From positions 1-64,000 of the forward strand of contig CAUYLG010059292.1 of NCBI GenBank assembly GCA_963573385.1: a DNA stretch of 64,000 nucleotides, read 5' to 3'. The notes below the pieces were generated by a model. It made no database searches. It was given only the letters and a program-made list of their open reading frames with translations, and was not told the origin of the DNA. The position numbers were made by a program, and so were the translations under genes. Every line of letters starts with the position of its first letter. Within the stretch, counting starts at the first letter, position 1. This DNA is from Cacajao melanocephalus (Eukaryota > Chordata > Mammalia > Primates > Pitheciidae). Shown piece by piece: positions 1 to 15,227 of this stretch.

Positions 1-36
1 TCTAGCCTGGGCAATAGAACAAGAATCCCGTTCTCT
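1..36 (+). repeat. Alu 3' tail cut by the window edge
   Basis: CTAGCCTGGGCAATAGAAC is the end of a right Alu monomer; its pyrimidine-rich tail follows. Confidence 0.75.
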
Positions 37-153
37 CTCCCTCTTTCTCTTCCTCTTTCTTTCTCTCTTTCATTCTTTTTTCTTTCTTTCTTTCACTCTT
101 TCTTTCTTCTTTTCTCTCTTTTTCTTTCTTTAAAAAAAAAAAAAAAAAAAAAA
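37..153 (+). repeat. TCTTT/TTTC microsatellite and A tract
   Basis: Imperfect CTTT/TCTC units to about 132, then 21 A. Probably grew behind the Alu. Confidence 0.85.
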
Positions 154-469
154 ACTACCACACTTCTTGGCTTCCAACAACTATACTTACAAACCTCAAG
201 CAATAATATGCCAGATTGGGGAAAGCATGTTCTTCACCTTTTTCATCTAGATCCTATTGACAGGAGCTGTAACTGGCTGCAACGTCTGTAGGCAGATTTG
301 CCTCGCATAAACAGACAATTAATTTAGGAAGGTGAGGGGCAAAAGGAAGTCATTCAGAACTTTCCTCCCTTGGATGTCAGCTAATGGGGGAGCAAGTCTG
401 GCCGATTTCCTAGGACGCTGTGATAGGTAATAACAGGGTCATGTGGAATTATTCACATTATATCCCAAC

Positions 470-625
470 GACCTTCACTGGACCCATCATCCCCATCATC
501 CCCTCCTTTCATGCCACTGTCATCCCCATTGCCAATGTTTGTGCCTTTAATATAGACACCAACGCCATCATCCTCATCCTCATTACCATCAGCAATGTTG
601 AGACCATGATCATCCTCACAGTTTT
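470..625 (+). repeat. Imperfect CATC-rich low-complexity sequence
   Basis: Repeated CATCC/ATCATC units; similar composition resumes after the Alu block at about 1255-1300. Confidence 0.55.
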
Positions 626-775
626 TCTTTTTTTTCTGCTCTGTCACCCAGGCTGGAGTGTAGTGGCACCATCATAGCTCACTCCAGCCTCAACCTCCTG
701 GACTCGATTGATCCTTCTACGTCAGCCTCCTGAGTAGCTGGGACCACAGGCACATGCCACCACAACCCACTAATC
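624..775 (-). repeat. AluJ, left part of a split copy
   Basis: Old Alu whose remainder is at 1074-1232; a younger Alu is inserted between. Confidence 0.75.
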
Positions 776-1073
<298 letters not shown>

Positions 1074-1232
1074 ACTAATTTTTGTTTTGTTTTTGTTTTT
1101 GTTTTTGATTTTTAGAAATGGGGTTTTGCTATGTTGCCCAGGCTGGTCTCAAACTCCTGGAATCAAGGTAGGCACCAGCCTTGGCTTTTCGAAGTGCTGG
1201 AATTAGAAGCATAGCCACTTCCCCTAGCCCCA
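1074..1232 (-). repeat. AluJ, right part of a split copy
   Basis: Continues the copy begun at 624; degraded end GCATAGCCACTTCCCCTAGC. Confidence 0.7.
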
Positions 1233-1464
1233 TACTCACACATTCTATATGTAGATGGCCTCCAATGATACCAACACCACCACCACAACCTTGATCTTCA
1301 TTCTCAGTCACAATGGGCAGCTGTAGCCCACTGGGGAGCAGATCATCATAAAAACCTATCACTTTAGCTGAACCAGAATGTCTGGCACTGGGCCATGCCT
1401 CCCCAGGAGCAGTCCAGCACTTCTCCAGGCTTGGAGGCTCCCTGCACCCAGAGCCCCTCCTTAC

Positions 1465-1754
1465 CTGGCCGAGTGTCGTTGCCACAGCTGGGGACAGCAG
1501 TTTTGGAGAGCGAGCTTAAGCATGGAGGACACTTGGCTGCCCATGGGGGGCTTGGTGATGAAGACGGGGGTGGCAAAGAGGAAGATGAAAAATGCCAGGC
1601 CCACACAGCCTACGGGGATGCTGTAGCCCAGCAGGAAACTGATGTTCTGCTGAATAAAAGCTACCACCAGCAGCGACAGTACAGCACCCAGGTTGATGCT
1701 CCAGTAAAACCAGTTGAAGAAGTGGCGGGTGGCGTCGCGGCCAAGATCCATCAC
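1465..1754 (-). CDS. SLC15A3: SLC15A3 coding exon 2 (partial gene)
   Basis: Second coding exon of the lysosomal proton-coupled histidine/di- and tripeptide transporter PHT2 (POT/PTR2 family, major facilitator fold). Read on the minus strand, an AG acceptor precedes base 1754 and a GTAAGG donor follows base 1465. The 290-nt exon enters in phase 0 and leaves in phase 2, giving about 96 residues (roughly 189-284). It starts VMDLGRDATRHFFNWFYWSI and contains two clear hydrophobic segments, one around NLGAVLSLLVVAF and one running from LLGYSIPVG to FATPVF, followed by a basic loop ending QLWQRHSA. From memory the match to human PHT2 is nearly complete, with His for Arg in the ATRHFF stretch. Exon 3 lies outside the window. 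The family assignment is very secure; substrate and lysosomal site are known for the family, not seen here. Confidence 0.96.
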
Positions 1755-2469
1755 CTGCCAGTCAGGAAGGGACAACCGTGAGGGCCCAAGGGGTCTGGGA
1801 CACTCTTCGTACCCGTACCCCTCCCTCCCAGAGAGACACTTCTTGGGTCAGTGGGTGGTGGGCATTCTGACACTTCTGTAGTCTCTGATCACTAAATAGA
1901 CACTGGATAAATATTTGCTGAATGAATGAATGAATCCTTCTCTAGGGAGTCACTTGCTAAAGATCAGGACATTTGGCCTAGCTGCTTTTGCATACCCATG
2001 ACACGCATTGCTTTTTTATTGTCGCAGAGAAGCACATACAACAGATGTCTCGGATGCCACTTGTTCATTTCTGGTTGATTTATCCCTTTGTCTTTGACTG
2101 AGCAACCTACACTATTCATTAATTTTATAACCAGAAAAAAAAGCCAGTAAAGATCTCCGTTTGGTTGCACATTATTGAAAATGATGCATGCATATTTTTG
2201 AAACAACAGAAGTGTGAGTGAGGATTTCCTCTGCAGTCGGAGAGGCAAGCAGAGAAGCCTACTGTGACTCATCCTTTCACCCAACTTTCATCCCTCTGTT
2301 ATACGGCAGAGGTGGTCCAAGGCACAGCCCCAACAGCAAGTTCTGGGCTGTTGAAAAAACATTTTTTTTCAGGCCTCCCAGCAAGGGCAGATGGGCTGAA
2401 AATCTTTACCCAGGATTTGGATCAATCAGCAACAGCCAGGCCCCAGGCCCCTTCTGGTCCGTTAGCTCC

Positions 2470-2565
2470 AGTCAGCTGCACTGGCTGCCCCCAAATCTCC
2501 CAGACCCAGGTGCCAGATCCTGACTCAGCAGGTCTGGGGCAGGACCTGGGCATCTGCATTTAAAA
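2470..2565 (+). repeat. MER5A-like fragment
   Basis: CTGACTCAGCAGGTCTGGGG followed by CATCTGCATTT resembles the middle of MER5A, a short hAT relic. Ends decayed. Confidence 0.5.
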
Positions 2566-2574
2566 GAGCACTGA

Positions 2575-2987
<413 letters not shown>

Positions 2988-2999
2988 TAATGAAGAGAA

Positions 3000-4390
<1,391 letters not shown>

Positions 4391-4539
4391 ACCAGGGCTG
4401 TTCTGGGGCACAAAGTCCTCATCATCAAAGGATCCTAAACAAACTGGACAAACGACTCCTCGTCAAGGACACTGAAAACTGCTGGGTGCTGAATTGTGGG
4501 TTCCAATGAGATGAAATGATCCTCTTGAAAAATGTCCCT

Positions 4540-4830
4540 TTTATGAGTATAACATATGCAATCAAAGAATATTTTAAAAATGGAGACAAGTAAGAAAAAA
4601 GTGCAATGAGTCCAGTGTCCTGATCATACTACTGTGACAATCTTTCTCCAGATTCCTTTTGTGGACACCTCGTCTTTCCACACGGCTGCACTCCTATCTG
4701 TATGCAGACCTGCATCCTGCTTTTGCTCATTTACACCATATGTGGTTATTTTAATAATATTACATTTTAGTCTAAGTTATTGTCTAATATCCCACTGGGC
4801 ACAGCTATCAAAATAGAGCCGTGTTGTTGG
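4540..4830 (-). repeat. Possible old L1 fragment
   Basis: AT-rich, with TGCATCCTGCTTTTGCTCAT and ACTCATATTGAGCAG, resembling decayed antisense L1M. Weak. Confidence 0.3.
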
Positions 4831-5119
4831 CATTTACTCATATTGAGCAGATAGATAGATATGTATTAAATTTCTTCTATATGCCATGCTCTGTCCAAGG
4901 GGGAACAGAAGGAGGCTCAGAGGTTGAGCTATTTGCCCATGTGCCTCCAGTTAGTGATGGGCAGAGCTGGGACCTAAGCAAGTCAGCCTGACAACCTCCA
5001 GCTCTGCTAGTGGGAAGAGGCTAGCTGGCTCCTGCCCTGCACTCACGTCCCCATAACACACCGAGACGGGGTACAGGGTGGGACCCGGAGTGCAGCTGCC
5101 CTTACTTGGCTCCTCCACC

Positions 5120-5282
5120 TGCTCTCCAGGTTACCTTGGACAAGTTGACTAATGCCATGAAACCTCTCAGCGTCTTTCTTTGTAAAACGGGCATAATAAT
5201 TCCTATCTCCCGGGTAGTGAAGAGGATTAAATGAGTTAAGCAGTGAAAGTGCTTAGCATAGGGACTACAAGTAGCTCAAAGA
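5120..5282 (+). repeat. MIR
   Basis: TACCTTGGACAAGTTGACTA through GGATTAAATGAGTTAAGCAG and GTGCTTAGCATAGG. Lies in SLC15A3 intron 1. Confidence 0.75.
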
Positions 5283-5287
5283 CCAAC

Positions 5288-5410
5288 TAGCCCGCCACAG
5301 TGGCTCACCCCTGTAATCCCAGCACTTTGGGAGGCGGAGGCGGGCGGATCACCTGAGGTCAGGAGTTCGAGACCAACATGGTGACACCCATCTTTAAAAA
5401 AAAAAAAAAC
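5288..5410 (+). repeat. Alu left monomer with deletion
   Basis: Only the left arm, joined to an A tract; ends 180 bp from SLC15A3 exon 1. Confidence 0.85.
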
Positions 5411-5499
5411 CGGCCATGGTTGTTCCCACGGCGGTTGCCATGTTTTGCAAGGGCTAGCACCCCTCCTCTTTCAGGAAACCAGGCGCAGGCAGGGGAAGT

Positions 5500-6200
5500 G
5501 GTGTGTCCCGGGTCACGCTGGGCGCTCGCCCTCCTTCCCTCCACACCCGCGGGAGTCGGCCGGGGCAGGCCTCCCGCCACCCACTCACCTGGTCGGCCCC
5601 GAAGGAGGTGAGGTTGCTCCGGACGGAGCTGGCGGCCAGGCCGAGGAGCAGCAGCCCCGCGTAGAGGACCGGCGCGCAGTAGAGGCTGGGCGAGGCGCGC
5701 GGGGGGCAGCCGGGCGAGGGGCAGGCGGGCCCCAGCGGCGACGCGGGCATCTCTCCGCAGAAGGAGCTGCGGCCGTCGGGGAAGGCGGTGGCGGGCAGCA
5801 GGCCCGAGGCGGCCAGGTAGAGCAGCAGGCTGAGCGCCACCGCGCTGTAGCGGCCCAGGTACACGTCGGCCAGCCAGCCGCCCACGGGCGCCAGCAGGTA
5901 GGAGGCGCCCAGGAAGACCAGCGCGGCGCGCGACGCCTGCTCGCCGGTCCAGTTGAAGTTGGTGCTGTTGAGGTAGAGCACGAGGTTGGCGGCGACGCCG
6001 AAGAAGGCGGCGCGCTCCAGCATCTCCACCAGCAGCACGGCGGCGCCCGCCGCCCGCCGCCACCGTCGAGGGCCCCGCGTGCCGCGAGGCAGCAGCGGCC
6101 GACGCTCCCCGGGCACGCGGGGCTGCTCCCCCAGGGCGCGCGGCGCGGGCATCCTGGCTCCGTGCTCGGCCCTCCGCGGCTCTCCTCTCCTCTCCCCCAC
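5500..6200. promoter_or_regulatory. CpG island over SLC15A3 exon 1
   Basis: Dense CpG dinucleotides and very high GC from about 5500 to 6200, dropping sharply on both sides. It covers the whole first coding exon and the start codon. Long antisense reading frames here follow from the composition and are not genes. Confidence 0.85.
5589..6152 (-). CDS. SLC15A3: SLC15A3 coding exon 1 with start codon
   Basis: First coding exon, 188 codons, minus strand. The ATG is at 6152-6150 (MPAPRALGEQ...). It is the first ATG in this frame; the frame is open further upstream only without an ATG. The donor after base 5589 is GTGAGT, phase 0. Visible features: a PLLPRG dileucine-like stretch at residues 19-24, which fits lysosomal sorting in this family; the POT signature E43-x-x-E46-R47 in the first membrane helix; N-glycosylation sequons at N62 (NST) and N67 (NWT) in the first luminal loop; and the conserved GGWLADVYLGRY loop at residues 91-102. 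Further hydrophobic helices follow. In the family the ExxER motif couples proton and peptide transport. The exon lies in a CpG island, as expected for a 5' exon. Known biology: expressed in macrophages and dendritic cells and linked to export of bacterial peptides for NOD sensing. Confidence 0.97.
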
Positions 6201-6720
6201 CCAGCGGGCTGGCCCTCCTCTCTCACCGCTTTGGCCTACCCTCCTCTCCTGTCCCCTCTTCCTTTCTTGCCCTACCCTTCCAATCCTTCTCTGCTCACTA
6301 CCCGGACTCTACCACCTCCTGCCTAATCCTCAACCCCCGTCCCCCTCCCCCACCCCAACCCTCCCTCCCTGTGCCTCCCCCTCCTCTGCTTCACACTGCC
6401 ACCCTCCCTGCTCCACCTCGAAGCCCCTCCGCCTCCTCTTTCCCCCTGGCCTCCCGGCTTGTCGCCTCTTCCTGTTGTCCCCTCTCCTTATGACACCTGG
6501 CCTGCCCTGGGGTGGGGTAGGGGCTCCTTCTGCCCCAGTCACCCTGCTGCCCCTGCCGTCTTCTCCACCTCTCCCTGTCCCCCTCACCCCCACTGCCTCC
6601 ACTCCCCTCCCAGGCCCCTCCAGCCCTTCCTCCAGGCTCAGCCCCTGTCCCGCTCTCTGCTTCTTGAGAAACTCTGGGCTCCTCCGGCTTCCCCTTTCAC
6701 TGGCCCTATCCGCAGTCACC
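6201..6720 (-). promoter_or_regulatory. SLC15A3 5' flank, polypurine (minus strand) tract
   Basis: About 500 bp in which the plus strand is overwhelmingly C and T (many CCTCC, TCTCC and CCCTCC runs) and the gene's own strand is therefore G/A-rich. It begins within 50 bp of the SLC15A3 start codon, so it should hold the 5' UTR and core promoter. I see no TATA box. Such tracts bind SP/KLF factors and can form triplex DNA; that is inference. Confidence 0.6.
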
Positions 6721-6754
6721 GGCCTGCATCACATGGCGCAGTTGGGTTTTTAGG

Positions 6755-6921
6755 AGAAGTGAAAGCCTGGGTCACAGAGCTCTTGCCCGGTCAGCTTTCT
6801 AAAAACCTCCCTCCTCCTCTACCTCTGCCTGTTACTCCAAACCCCCTCTGCTGGCCTCCCTAGAGCCAGGAGGAATTTTTTCTTTCAGTTTCACTTCTCG
6901 CCAGGATCCTGCTTTCACTTC
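6755..6921. promoter_or_regulatory. Cluster of IRF/ISRE-like motifs upstream of SLC15A3
   Basis: Three related elements lie 600-770 bp upstream of the start codon: AGAAGTGAAA at 6755-6764 on the plus strand, AGAAGTGAAACTGAAAGAAA read on the minus strand across about 6879-6898, and GAAGTGAAA at 6913-6921 on the minus strand. The middle one contains GAAACTGAAA, a correct two-base-spaced ISRE core, plus an adjoining third GAAA. The AGAAGTGAAA form is one base from an ETS/IRF composite (GGAANNGAAA). This fits the known interferon and TLR induction of SLC15A3, but binding is inferred. Confidence 0.55.
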
Positions 6922-7339
6922 ATCCTCTACCAATCAAACTCCAAGGCGCCATGGGTAGAAAGAAGTGGAAAGGCTGACTACATCATTTGGAACCACTCAG
7001 CCTCTTCACAGATGCAGAGACTGAGACCCAGTAGGGGTTAGGGCAGGAAGCTGGGGGTAGACTGGTTCCTGGTAACTGAACTAGGGGTGAAGCCCTGCCC
7101 AGGCTCCTGAGTGACAGGGAATTTCACAATGCAATTCGGATTGCGCAGAGGCTGCCCTGAGGAAGGAAGTGGGGCACTTTCAGCAAGCCTGCGGGCTATA
7201 GAGGACCACAAGTGAGTCGGGATTGAGAGGGACACCGACCTCAGACTAAATCAGAGTCAGCCTTAGCACTCCCACGAGCCAGCTCCCCCCACCATCGGGG
7301 GATCTGGCCTCTGCCCTCCTCTGACCTCATCTCAGCCCC
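6922..7339. other. Single-copy 5' flank of SLC15A3
   Basis: No repeat apart from MIR-like GATGCAGAGACTGAGACCCA near 7012. May contain regulatory DNA. Confidence 0.45.
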
Positions 7340-7765
7340 ATGTTCACTCGAGTCCAGCCAGCCGACCTCCCAGGTTCCCCTCCCATGCTAAGCTCCTCTC
7401 TGCCTCAGGGTCTTTCTCTTTGCTGACCCCTCCGCCAGAACTGCTCTCCCTCTAAATCCTTGCATGGTTGGCTGCTTCTCTTTATTGAGGTTTCAGTAGA
7501 TATGTCTCCTTTGTAGGGACCTTCCCTGAATTTCCCATGTAAGTAGTTACCTACTGAATTCTCAGCATCCTCTGTCACGTTGTCTTGTTTTGCTGTCTTC
7601 AGAGCACATATGACTTGTTCGGTTAGCACCAGCAGAATAGGCCCTCCGTCAGATCAGAGACCTTTTCTAACTTTTCACTGTTTCATTCTCAATTGCTGCC
7701 CAGTACTTGCCAAATAGGTGCTCAACAAGTATTGGCTGAATAAATGAATGGAAAGGGTGTCCCCA
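7340..7765 (+). repeat. L2 3' end
   Basis: Typical L2 progression: pyrimidine-rich GCCAGAACTGCTCTCCCTC, then CCTTCCCTGAATTTC, ending AGGTGCTCAACAAGTATTGG and GAATAAATGAATGG. Confidence 0.7.
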
Positions 7766-7889
7766 GGCAACATTTGTAAGAATGATATAAGGAAGGCTAA
7801 AAGCTAAAATAAACAGAGTCTTACAAAAGCTATAGATTCCAGCATTAAAAAAAAAAAAAAAGGGCCATAGGTAATCAGCAAAAAAGTGA

Positions 7890-8149
<260 letters not shown>

Positions 8150-8159
8150 AGTTTTTAAC

Positions 8160-8930
8160 ATCTTAGAGAAGCCAGGCGGAGAGGATGGTGAGAAAGCAGA
8201 GCTCTCCACCCCAGGTCTTCCTTCGGTCACTGCAGTCAGGGCCATGTGCTCTCCATGAGGCAGGCAGAGCCTGGAGGAGAGACGAGGAGGCTTCAATGGA
8301 GCTGCACCACCCCTCGACTTGGAGGAAGCTTAGGTCACCAGCTGTGACAATATGGGTGACGAAGTTCAGGTCACAACAGACCCAGTTCCTTCCTCTCTCG
8401 GCAAGATCACTAGGCTGGCAGAGGAGACAAATGCCATCCCAGAGAGCTGAGAGAGGGCTGGCCTGCCGTCAGTGCTGTTCGAGGGGTGGTAGACGAAGGG
8501 ATGGATTTCTAAAAGCAGTGTGGCCTGCAGAGAAAAACCCAGGAGAGGAAAGCAGCAAAGAAAAGAGGCGTGCAGCGTCTTTCTTACCTCTCAGCCTCCA
8601 GCTCCCACGTACAGGGGGCCAGGGCCTGGGCCGGTTGACTTGGGAAAGTCCCGAGGAGATGTTTAGCTGCGGAGAAGGCAGGGGTGACTTGCCTCTTGCA
8701 GATAGGGGAAGTAATGTTCCAAAAGCAGACATGACTGTCACCCAGGGCACAAGTCACAACACTGATGACCAGTGGGAGGGAGCTGGAGAGCAGAATCTTA
8801 GAACTGAGGAGCCCAGAGCTGGTGGGCCGTGGCCGTGACCCGCAGACCTGTGTGGTCTGGCTCTGATGGAGTTTCATCCCATGGTGTTGAGTTTTCGTTG
8901 TAGCGTTTGTTATTGTTTCTCTTTTCTCTT
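8160..8930. other. Single-copy intergenic block with a 217-codon frame
   Basis: An open frame at 8185-8838 (plus) has no recognisable domain, no exon signals and no hydrophobic or repeat pattern. Treated as chance. Confidence 0.5.
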
Positions 8931-8931
8931 T

Positions 8932-9207
8932 TCTTTTTTTTTTGGAGTTGGAGTCTCACTCTGTCACCTAGGCTGAGGCTGGAGTGTAGTGGCATGACCT
9001 GGGCTCACTATAACCTCCGCATCCTGGGCTCAAGCAATTCTCATGCCTCAGCCTCTTGAGAAGCTGGGACTACAGGTGCCCGCCACCATGCCGAGCTAGT
9101 TTTTGTATTTTTAGTAGAAACAGGGTTTCGCCATGGTGGCCAGGCTGGTCTCAAACTCCTGACCTCAAATGATCCACCTACCTTGGCCTCCCAGGGGTTA
9201 CAGGTAT
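8932..9207 (-). repeat. Alu, 5' end lost
   Basis: Breaks off at CCCAGGGGTTACAGGTAT. Confidence 0.85.
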
Positions 9208-9250
9208 TATCCATATTGTTTTTTAATTTTAAAACATTTTTGAAGTTTTA

Positions 9251-11095
<1,845 letters not shown>

Positions 11096-11099
11096 CCCA

Positions 11100-11530
11100 C
11101 CTCTCTCTCACCCCCACAACACTGCCTCTGTTTGGGCAGCCAGTATTCCCTGCCTGGACCACTGTAGTATCGCCTTTCAGTTCACGTTCAGTGCTGTGGC
11201 CAGTATACTTGAAACCCTACAAGGACCCCCTCCTGGTTCTGGATTCTCCAGAACAAACTCCCCACTTCTTTGTTCCACTTTGCAAGTCCTCCAAGATTAA
11301 CCCCTTCTGGACCAAGTCCCAAGCTGATCTCTTAACCTCTTTGTCTCCACGTCTCCTGCTCCCACCTTGCCCCCAGCCAGAGTCAGCTTCCAGCTCTTTC
11401 TCATCTGGAACTTGGCACATGCTGCTCCTCCAGCCTAGAACTCTGCATGACTCATGAATATTGATCCCTTGGGACTTGACCCAGATGTCACCTCTTCTGA
11501 GTGGTCTCCGCTGATTTCTCAAGGCTGGGT
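11100..11530 (+). repeat. L2 fragment
   Basis: CAGCCTAGAACTCTGCATGA, ACCCAGATGTCACCTCTTCT and GCTGATTTCTCAAGG follow the L2 3' pattern. Ends at the MaLR LTR. Confidence 0.6.
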
Positions 11531-11589
11531 TCCTGTGTTAATCTATTCTTGCATGGCCATCAAGAAATACCTGAGATAGGAAAGAGATG

Positions 11590-11906
11590 CCAGGTGCAGT
11601 GTCTCATGCTTGTGATCCCAACACTTTGGGAGGCTGAGGCAGGTAGATCACGAGGTCAGAAGTTCAAGACCAGCTTGACCAAGACGATAAAACCCCGTCT
11701 CTGCTAAAATTACAAAAACTAGCTAGGCATGGTAGTGGGCACCTATAATCCTAGCTACTCAGGAGGCGGAGGAAGGAGAACTGCTTGAACTCGGTGGTGG
11801 ATGTTACAGTGAGCAACATGTTGCAGAGATTGTGCCACTGAACTCCAGCCTGGGCAATAGAGGAAGACTCCATCTCAAAAAAAAAAAAAAAAAAAGAAAA
11901 GAAAAG
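11590..11906 (+). repeat. AluS inside the MaLR LTR
   Basis: Splits the LTR between AAAGAG and AGGTTTAATTGG; tail AAAAGAAAAG. Confidence 0.9.
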
Positions 11907-12218
11907 AGGTTTAATTGGCTCGTGGTTCCGCAGGCTGCACGGGAAGCATAGTGCCAGCATCTGCTTCTGGTGAGGCCCCAGGAAGCTTGCAATCATAGCA
12001 GGAGGCAAAGGGGAGCCAGCGTGTCACATGGCAAAAAAAGACAGCAAGAGAGAGAAGGGGGAGGTCCCAGAGTCTTTTAAACAACCAGATCTCCCATAAA
12101 CTAACGGAGCAAGAACTCTCTATTACCGTAAGGGATGGTGATAAGCCATTCATAGGGATCTGCCCCAGTGAGCCAATCACCTCCTGTCAGACCCCACCTC
12201 CAATACTGGCGATTACTC

Positions 12219-12254
12219 CATCCTGCTCACACCAGGGTGGTGCATCCCAGCATG
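12219..12254 (+). repeat. 36-bp duplicated segment, copy B inside the LTR
   Basis: Same sequence as copy A; here it interrupts the MaLR LTR between GATTACT and CATGAGATTG, where the LTR consensus as I know it has no such insert. Confidence 0.8.
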
Positions 12255-12449
12255 AGATTGAGGGGGACAAACATCCAGACTATACGAGTTCTCCCTCACC
12301 ATCCCTGGCGGCGACTCATGTCACACCGGCCTGCTTACCTGCCTGCTTCTCCCGCTGGACCGGTGAGTTTTTGAGGACAGGGCTCATGTTTTCTTCCTCT
12401 CTCTGTGTCAGTGCCTGGCACCATGCCTGGTACACAGAAGTCACATCCT

Positions 12450-12665
12450 CTCCAAGGGAATAAACTCTGGAATTGGGTCACCAGAGAAAGGGCCCTGGTT
12501 TGACCTCTTAAGAGCTGTGTGATCTTCCCCAATAACTTAACCTTTTCAGTTTCTTTATCTGAAAAATGGAGGAGAAAAATAACACTTACTTTAAAGGGTT
12601 TTTCGTGAGTATCAAAAAGAGATAGCCCAGCATGGTGGTTGGCATAGAGTAAGAGCTCAAAAAAT
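12450..12665 (+). repeat. MIR
   Basis: GAGCTGTGTGATCTTCCCCA, TTTCTTTATCTGAAAAATGG and GGCATAGAGTAAGAGCTC. Confidence 0.75.
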
Positions 12666-12673
12666 ATCTGTAC

Positions 12674-12790
12674 CTGCCAGGCGTGGTGGCTCATGCCTAT
12701 AACCCCAGAACTGTGGGCGACCATGGCAGGAGGATTGCTTCAGCCCAGGAGTTTGAGATCAGCCTGGGCAATGTGGCAAAACGCCATCTC
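12674..12790 (+). repeat. AluJ, left part of a split copy
   Basis: Continues at 13091. Confidence 0.75.
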
Positions 12791-13090
<300 letters not shown>

Positions 13091-13268
13091 CTCCATCTCT
13101 ACAAAAAAATGTAAAAACCAGGCAGTAGGCTGAGACGAGAGGTCACTTGAGCCCAGGCGGTCAAGGCTGCAGTGAGCCGTGATTGTGCCACTGCATTCCA
13201 GCCTAGGAGACAGAGCAAGCCACGAAAAGAGAGAGACAGAAAGAAAGAGAGAGAGAGAAACAAAAGAA
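13091..13268 (+). repeat. AluJ, right part of a split copy, with GA-rich tail
   Basis: Right arm of the copy begun at 12674; tail evolved into a GA/GAAA microsatellite (13228-13262). Confidence 0.75.
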
Positions 13269-13547
13269 ATATCTGCACCAAGATTAACTAATAAATAAAT
13301 TGAGTAAATATTGAGAATGCTCACGACGTGCTGGGTGCTGTTCAAGGTGCTGAGGACACAACCGTGAATGAAGCAGACAAACATCTCTGCCCTGGTGGTT
13401 ACTGGAGAGAGACACAAGCAGATAAGTATAGGATATAATAGACTTAATGTCACACATAATAAATGCAATAATGAAAAAGATTTAGAGACAGGGATGACAG
13501 CAGTTGCTTTTCAGATAGAGTGTACTGTAATACTAATTTAGTCTAAG

Positions 13548-13772
13548 TCAGGATTTCTCAACATGGACACCACTGGCACTTTGGAGCACACACTTCTTTG
13601 CCATGGGGAGCTGTCCTGTGCGCTGTAGGGTGTTTACCAGCATTCCTGGCCTCTATTCACAAGATGCTCACTGCACGCCATTCCCCACAGTCATGACAAC
13701 CGAAAAATGTCTTAGACATTACCAAATGTCCCCCGGGGGCAAAATTATTCCTGGCTGAAAACTGCTGCTGTG
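13548..13772 (-). mobile_element. MER20 (non-autonomous hAT)
   Basis: Matches the MER20 pattern through GCTGTCCTGTGC, TGTTTACCAGCATTCCTGGC and AAATGTCCCCCGGGGGCAAA, with a decayed GGATTTCTCAAC and GAAAACTGCTG at the ends. Full length. Confidence 0.85.
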
Positions 13773-13774
13773 AA

Positions 13775-14260
13775 TAAATGTCTGCTGAATGGTGCCTACC
13801 CCACAAAAGTATACGTCCACATCCTAATCCCTGAAACCTGTGAATATTACCTCGTAGGCTGAAATGTTTGCTGAAACAAAAGATCTTGAAGAGGGGAGCT
13901 TATTCTCAATTATTGGATGGACCCTAACAGCCTCCAGAAGTACCCTATGAAGTGACAGAAGAGCTTTGGGAAAAAATTGAAATAACAAGTGCCCAAACAA
14001 GAGAAGGGCAGAGGGAGATACGATAGACCCTCACAGAAGAGAGGCCACAAGGCAAGGGATGGCAGGGAACGCCCGCTGCCACCAGGAGGTAGAAGAGGCC
14101 AGGAACAGATTCTCCCGTAGCAACTCGTGAAGAAGGCAGCCCTGCCAGCACCTTCATTTCAGACTTCCAGCCTCCAGAACTGTTAGAGAATACATTTCTG
14201 ATGTTTTAAACCATCGTGTTTGTAGTAATTTGTTACAGCAGCCTAGGAAACAAATACAGA
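13775..14260 (+). mobile_element. MLT1 LTR (ERVL-MaLR)
   Basis: Plus-strand solo LTR. Recognisable blocks are CTGAATGGTGCCTACCCC near the start, TTTCAGACTTCCAGCCTCC, CAGAACTGTTAGAGAATACA and the end GTTACAGCAGCCTAGGAAAC. Complete apart from small deletions. Confidence 0.8.
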
Positions 14261-14548
14261 AGGGATACACCATCAGTACCATGGTTTCACCATCAAAAGT
14301 TGTAATACAAGATTCAAATTCCCATGGGGTGTAGGAGGGCACCAAGGGGACACTTCCCTCTTGCCCTTTGAAAGTTCGCTGAAAAATCAAGGGCAAGAGG
14401 CAGATAAATAGGAGAAGAGGCATACAGTTGTATTTAACGTTTGTACACGGGAGCCCTCAGAGTGAAGACCCAAAGATATGAGGGAACTCTTCCACTTTAT
14501 GCTTAGGTTCAACAAAGTATGGAAAGCCATGTAGATATAGAATTGAAC

Positions 14549-14997
<449 letters not shown>

Positions 14998-15227
14998 TCA
15001 CAACCTATATACAGTCAAAGCCAAACAAAGATCATTTCTTTATGGCCAGTTTTTATACAGAAAGGTGGAGGGAAACTTAGAGTAGAGAAATATAATTAGG
15101 TTTTATGGTTGACTTTGGGGAAAAGGGGTTCTGTTTCTATGGCCTGCCTTAGGGAGGAGGGATTCCAGTTTCTATGGCTAGTCTTGGAGGAAAATGGTAC
15201 TGAGAGACAGGAGAAAAACATTTGAGG

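Larger units (their letters stand above)
11535..12285 (+). mobile_element. MaLR LTR (MST/MLT1 type), split by an Alu
   Basis: Starts TGTGTTAATCTATTCTTGCA and resumes after the Alu (11590-11906) at AGGTTTAATTGGCTC with the familiar CATGGCAGGAGGCAAA-like, CAGATCTC and CCCCACCTCCAATACTGG blocks, ending GACAAACATCCAGACTATA. About 430 bp of LTR proper. A foreign stretch interrupts it near 12218-12253. Confidence 0.8.

Noticed and set aside
6150..6226. Upstream, longer start for SLC15A3
   Set aside because: The frame is open upstream but has no ATG; the apparent earlier starts are GTG codons, and the ATG at 6152 matches the known N terminus.
5445..6326. 293-codon plus-strand frame opposite SLC15A3 exon 1
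   Set aside because: It is antisense to a well-supported exon in a CpG island; high GC removes stop codons. No domain, no splice logic.
5986..6753. 255-codon Pro/Ser/Leu frame upstream of SLC15A3
   Set aside because: Direct product of the polypyrimidine tract composition.
8185..8838. 217-codon frame between SLC15A3 and CD6
   Set aside because: No homology I recognise, basic and Ser-rich with no segment structure. Conservation would be needed to revive it.
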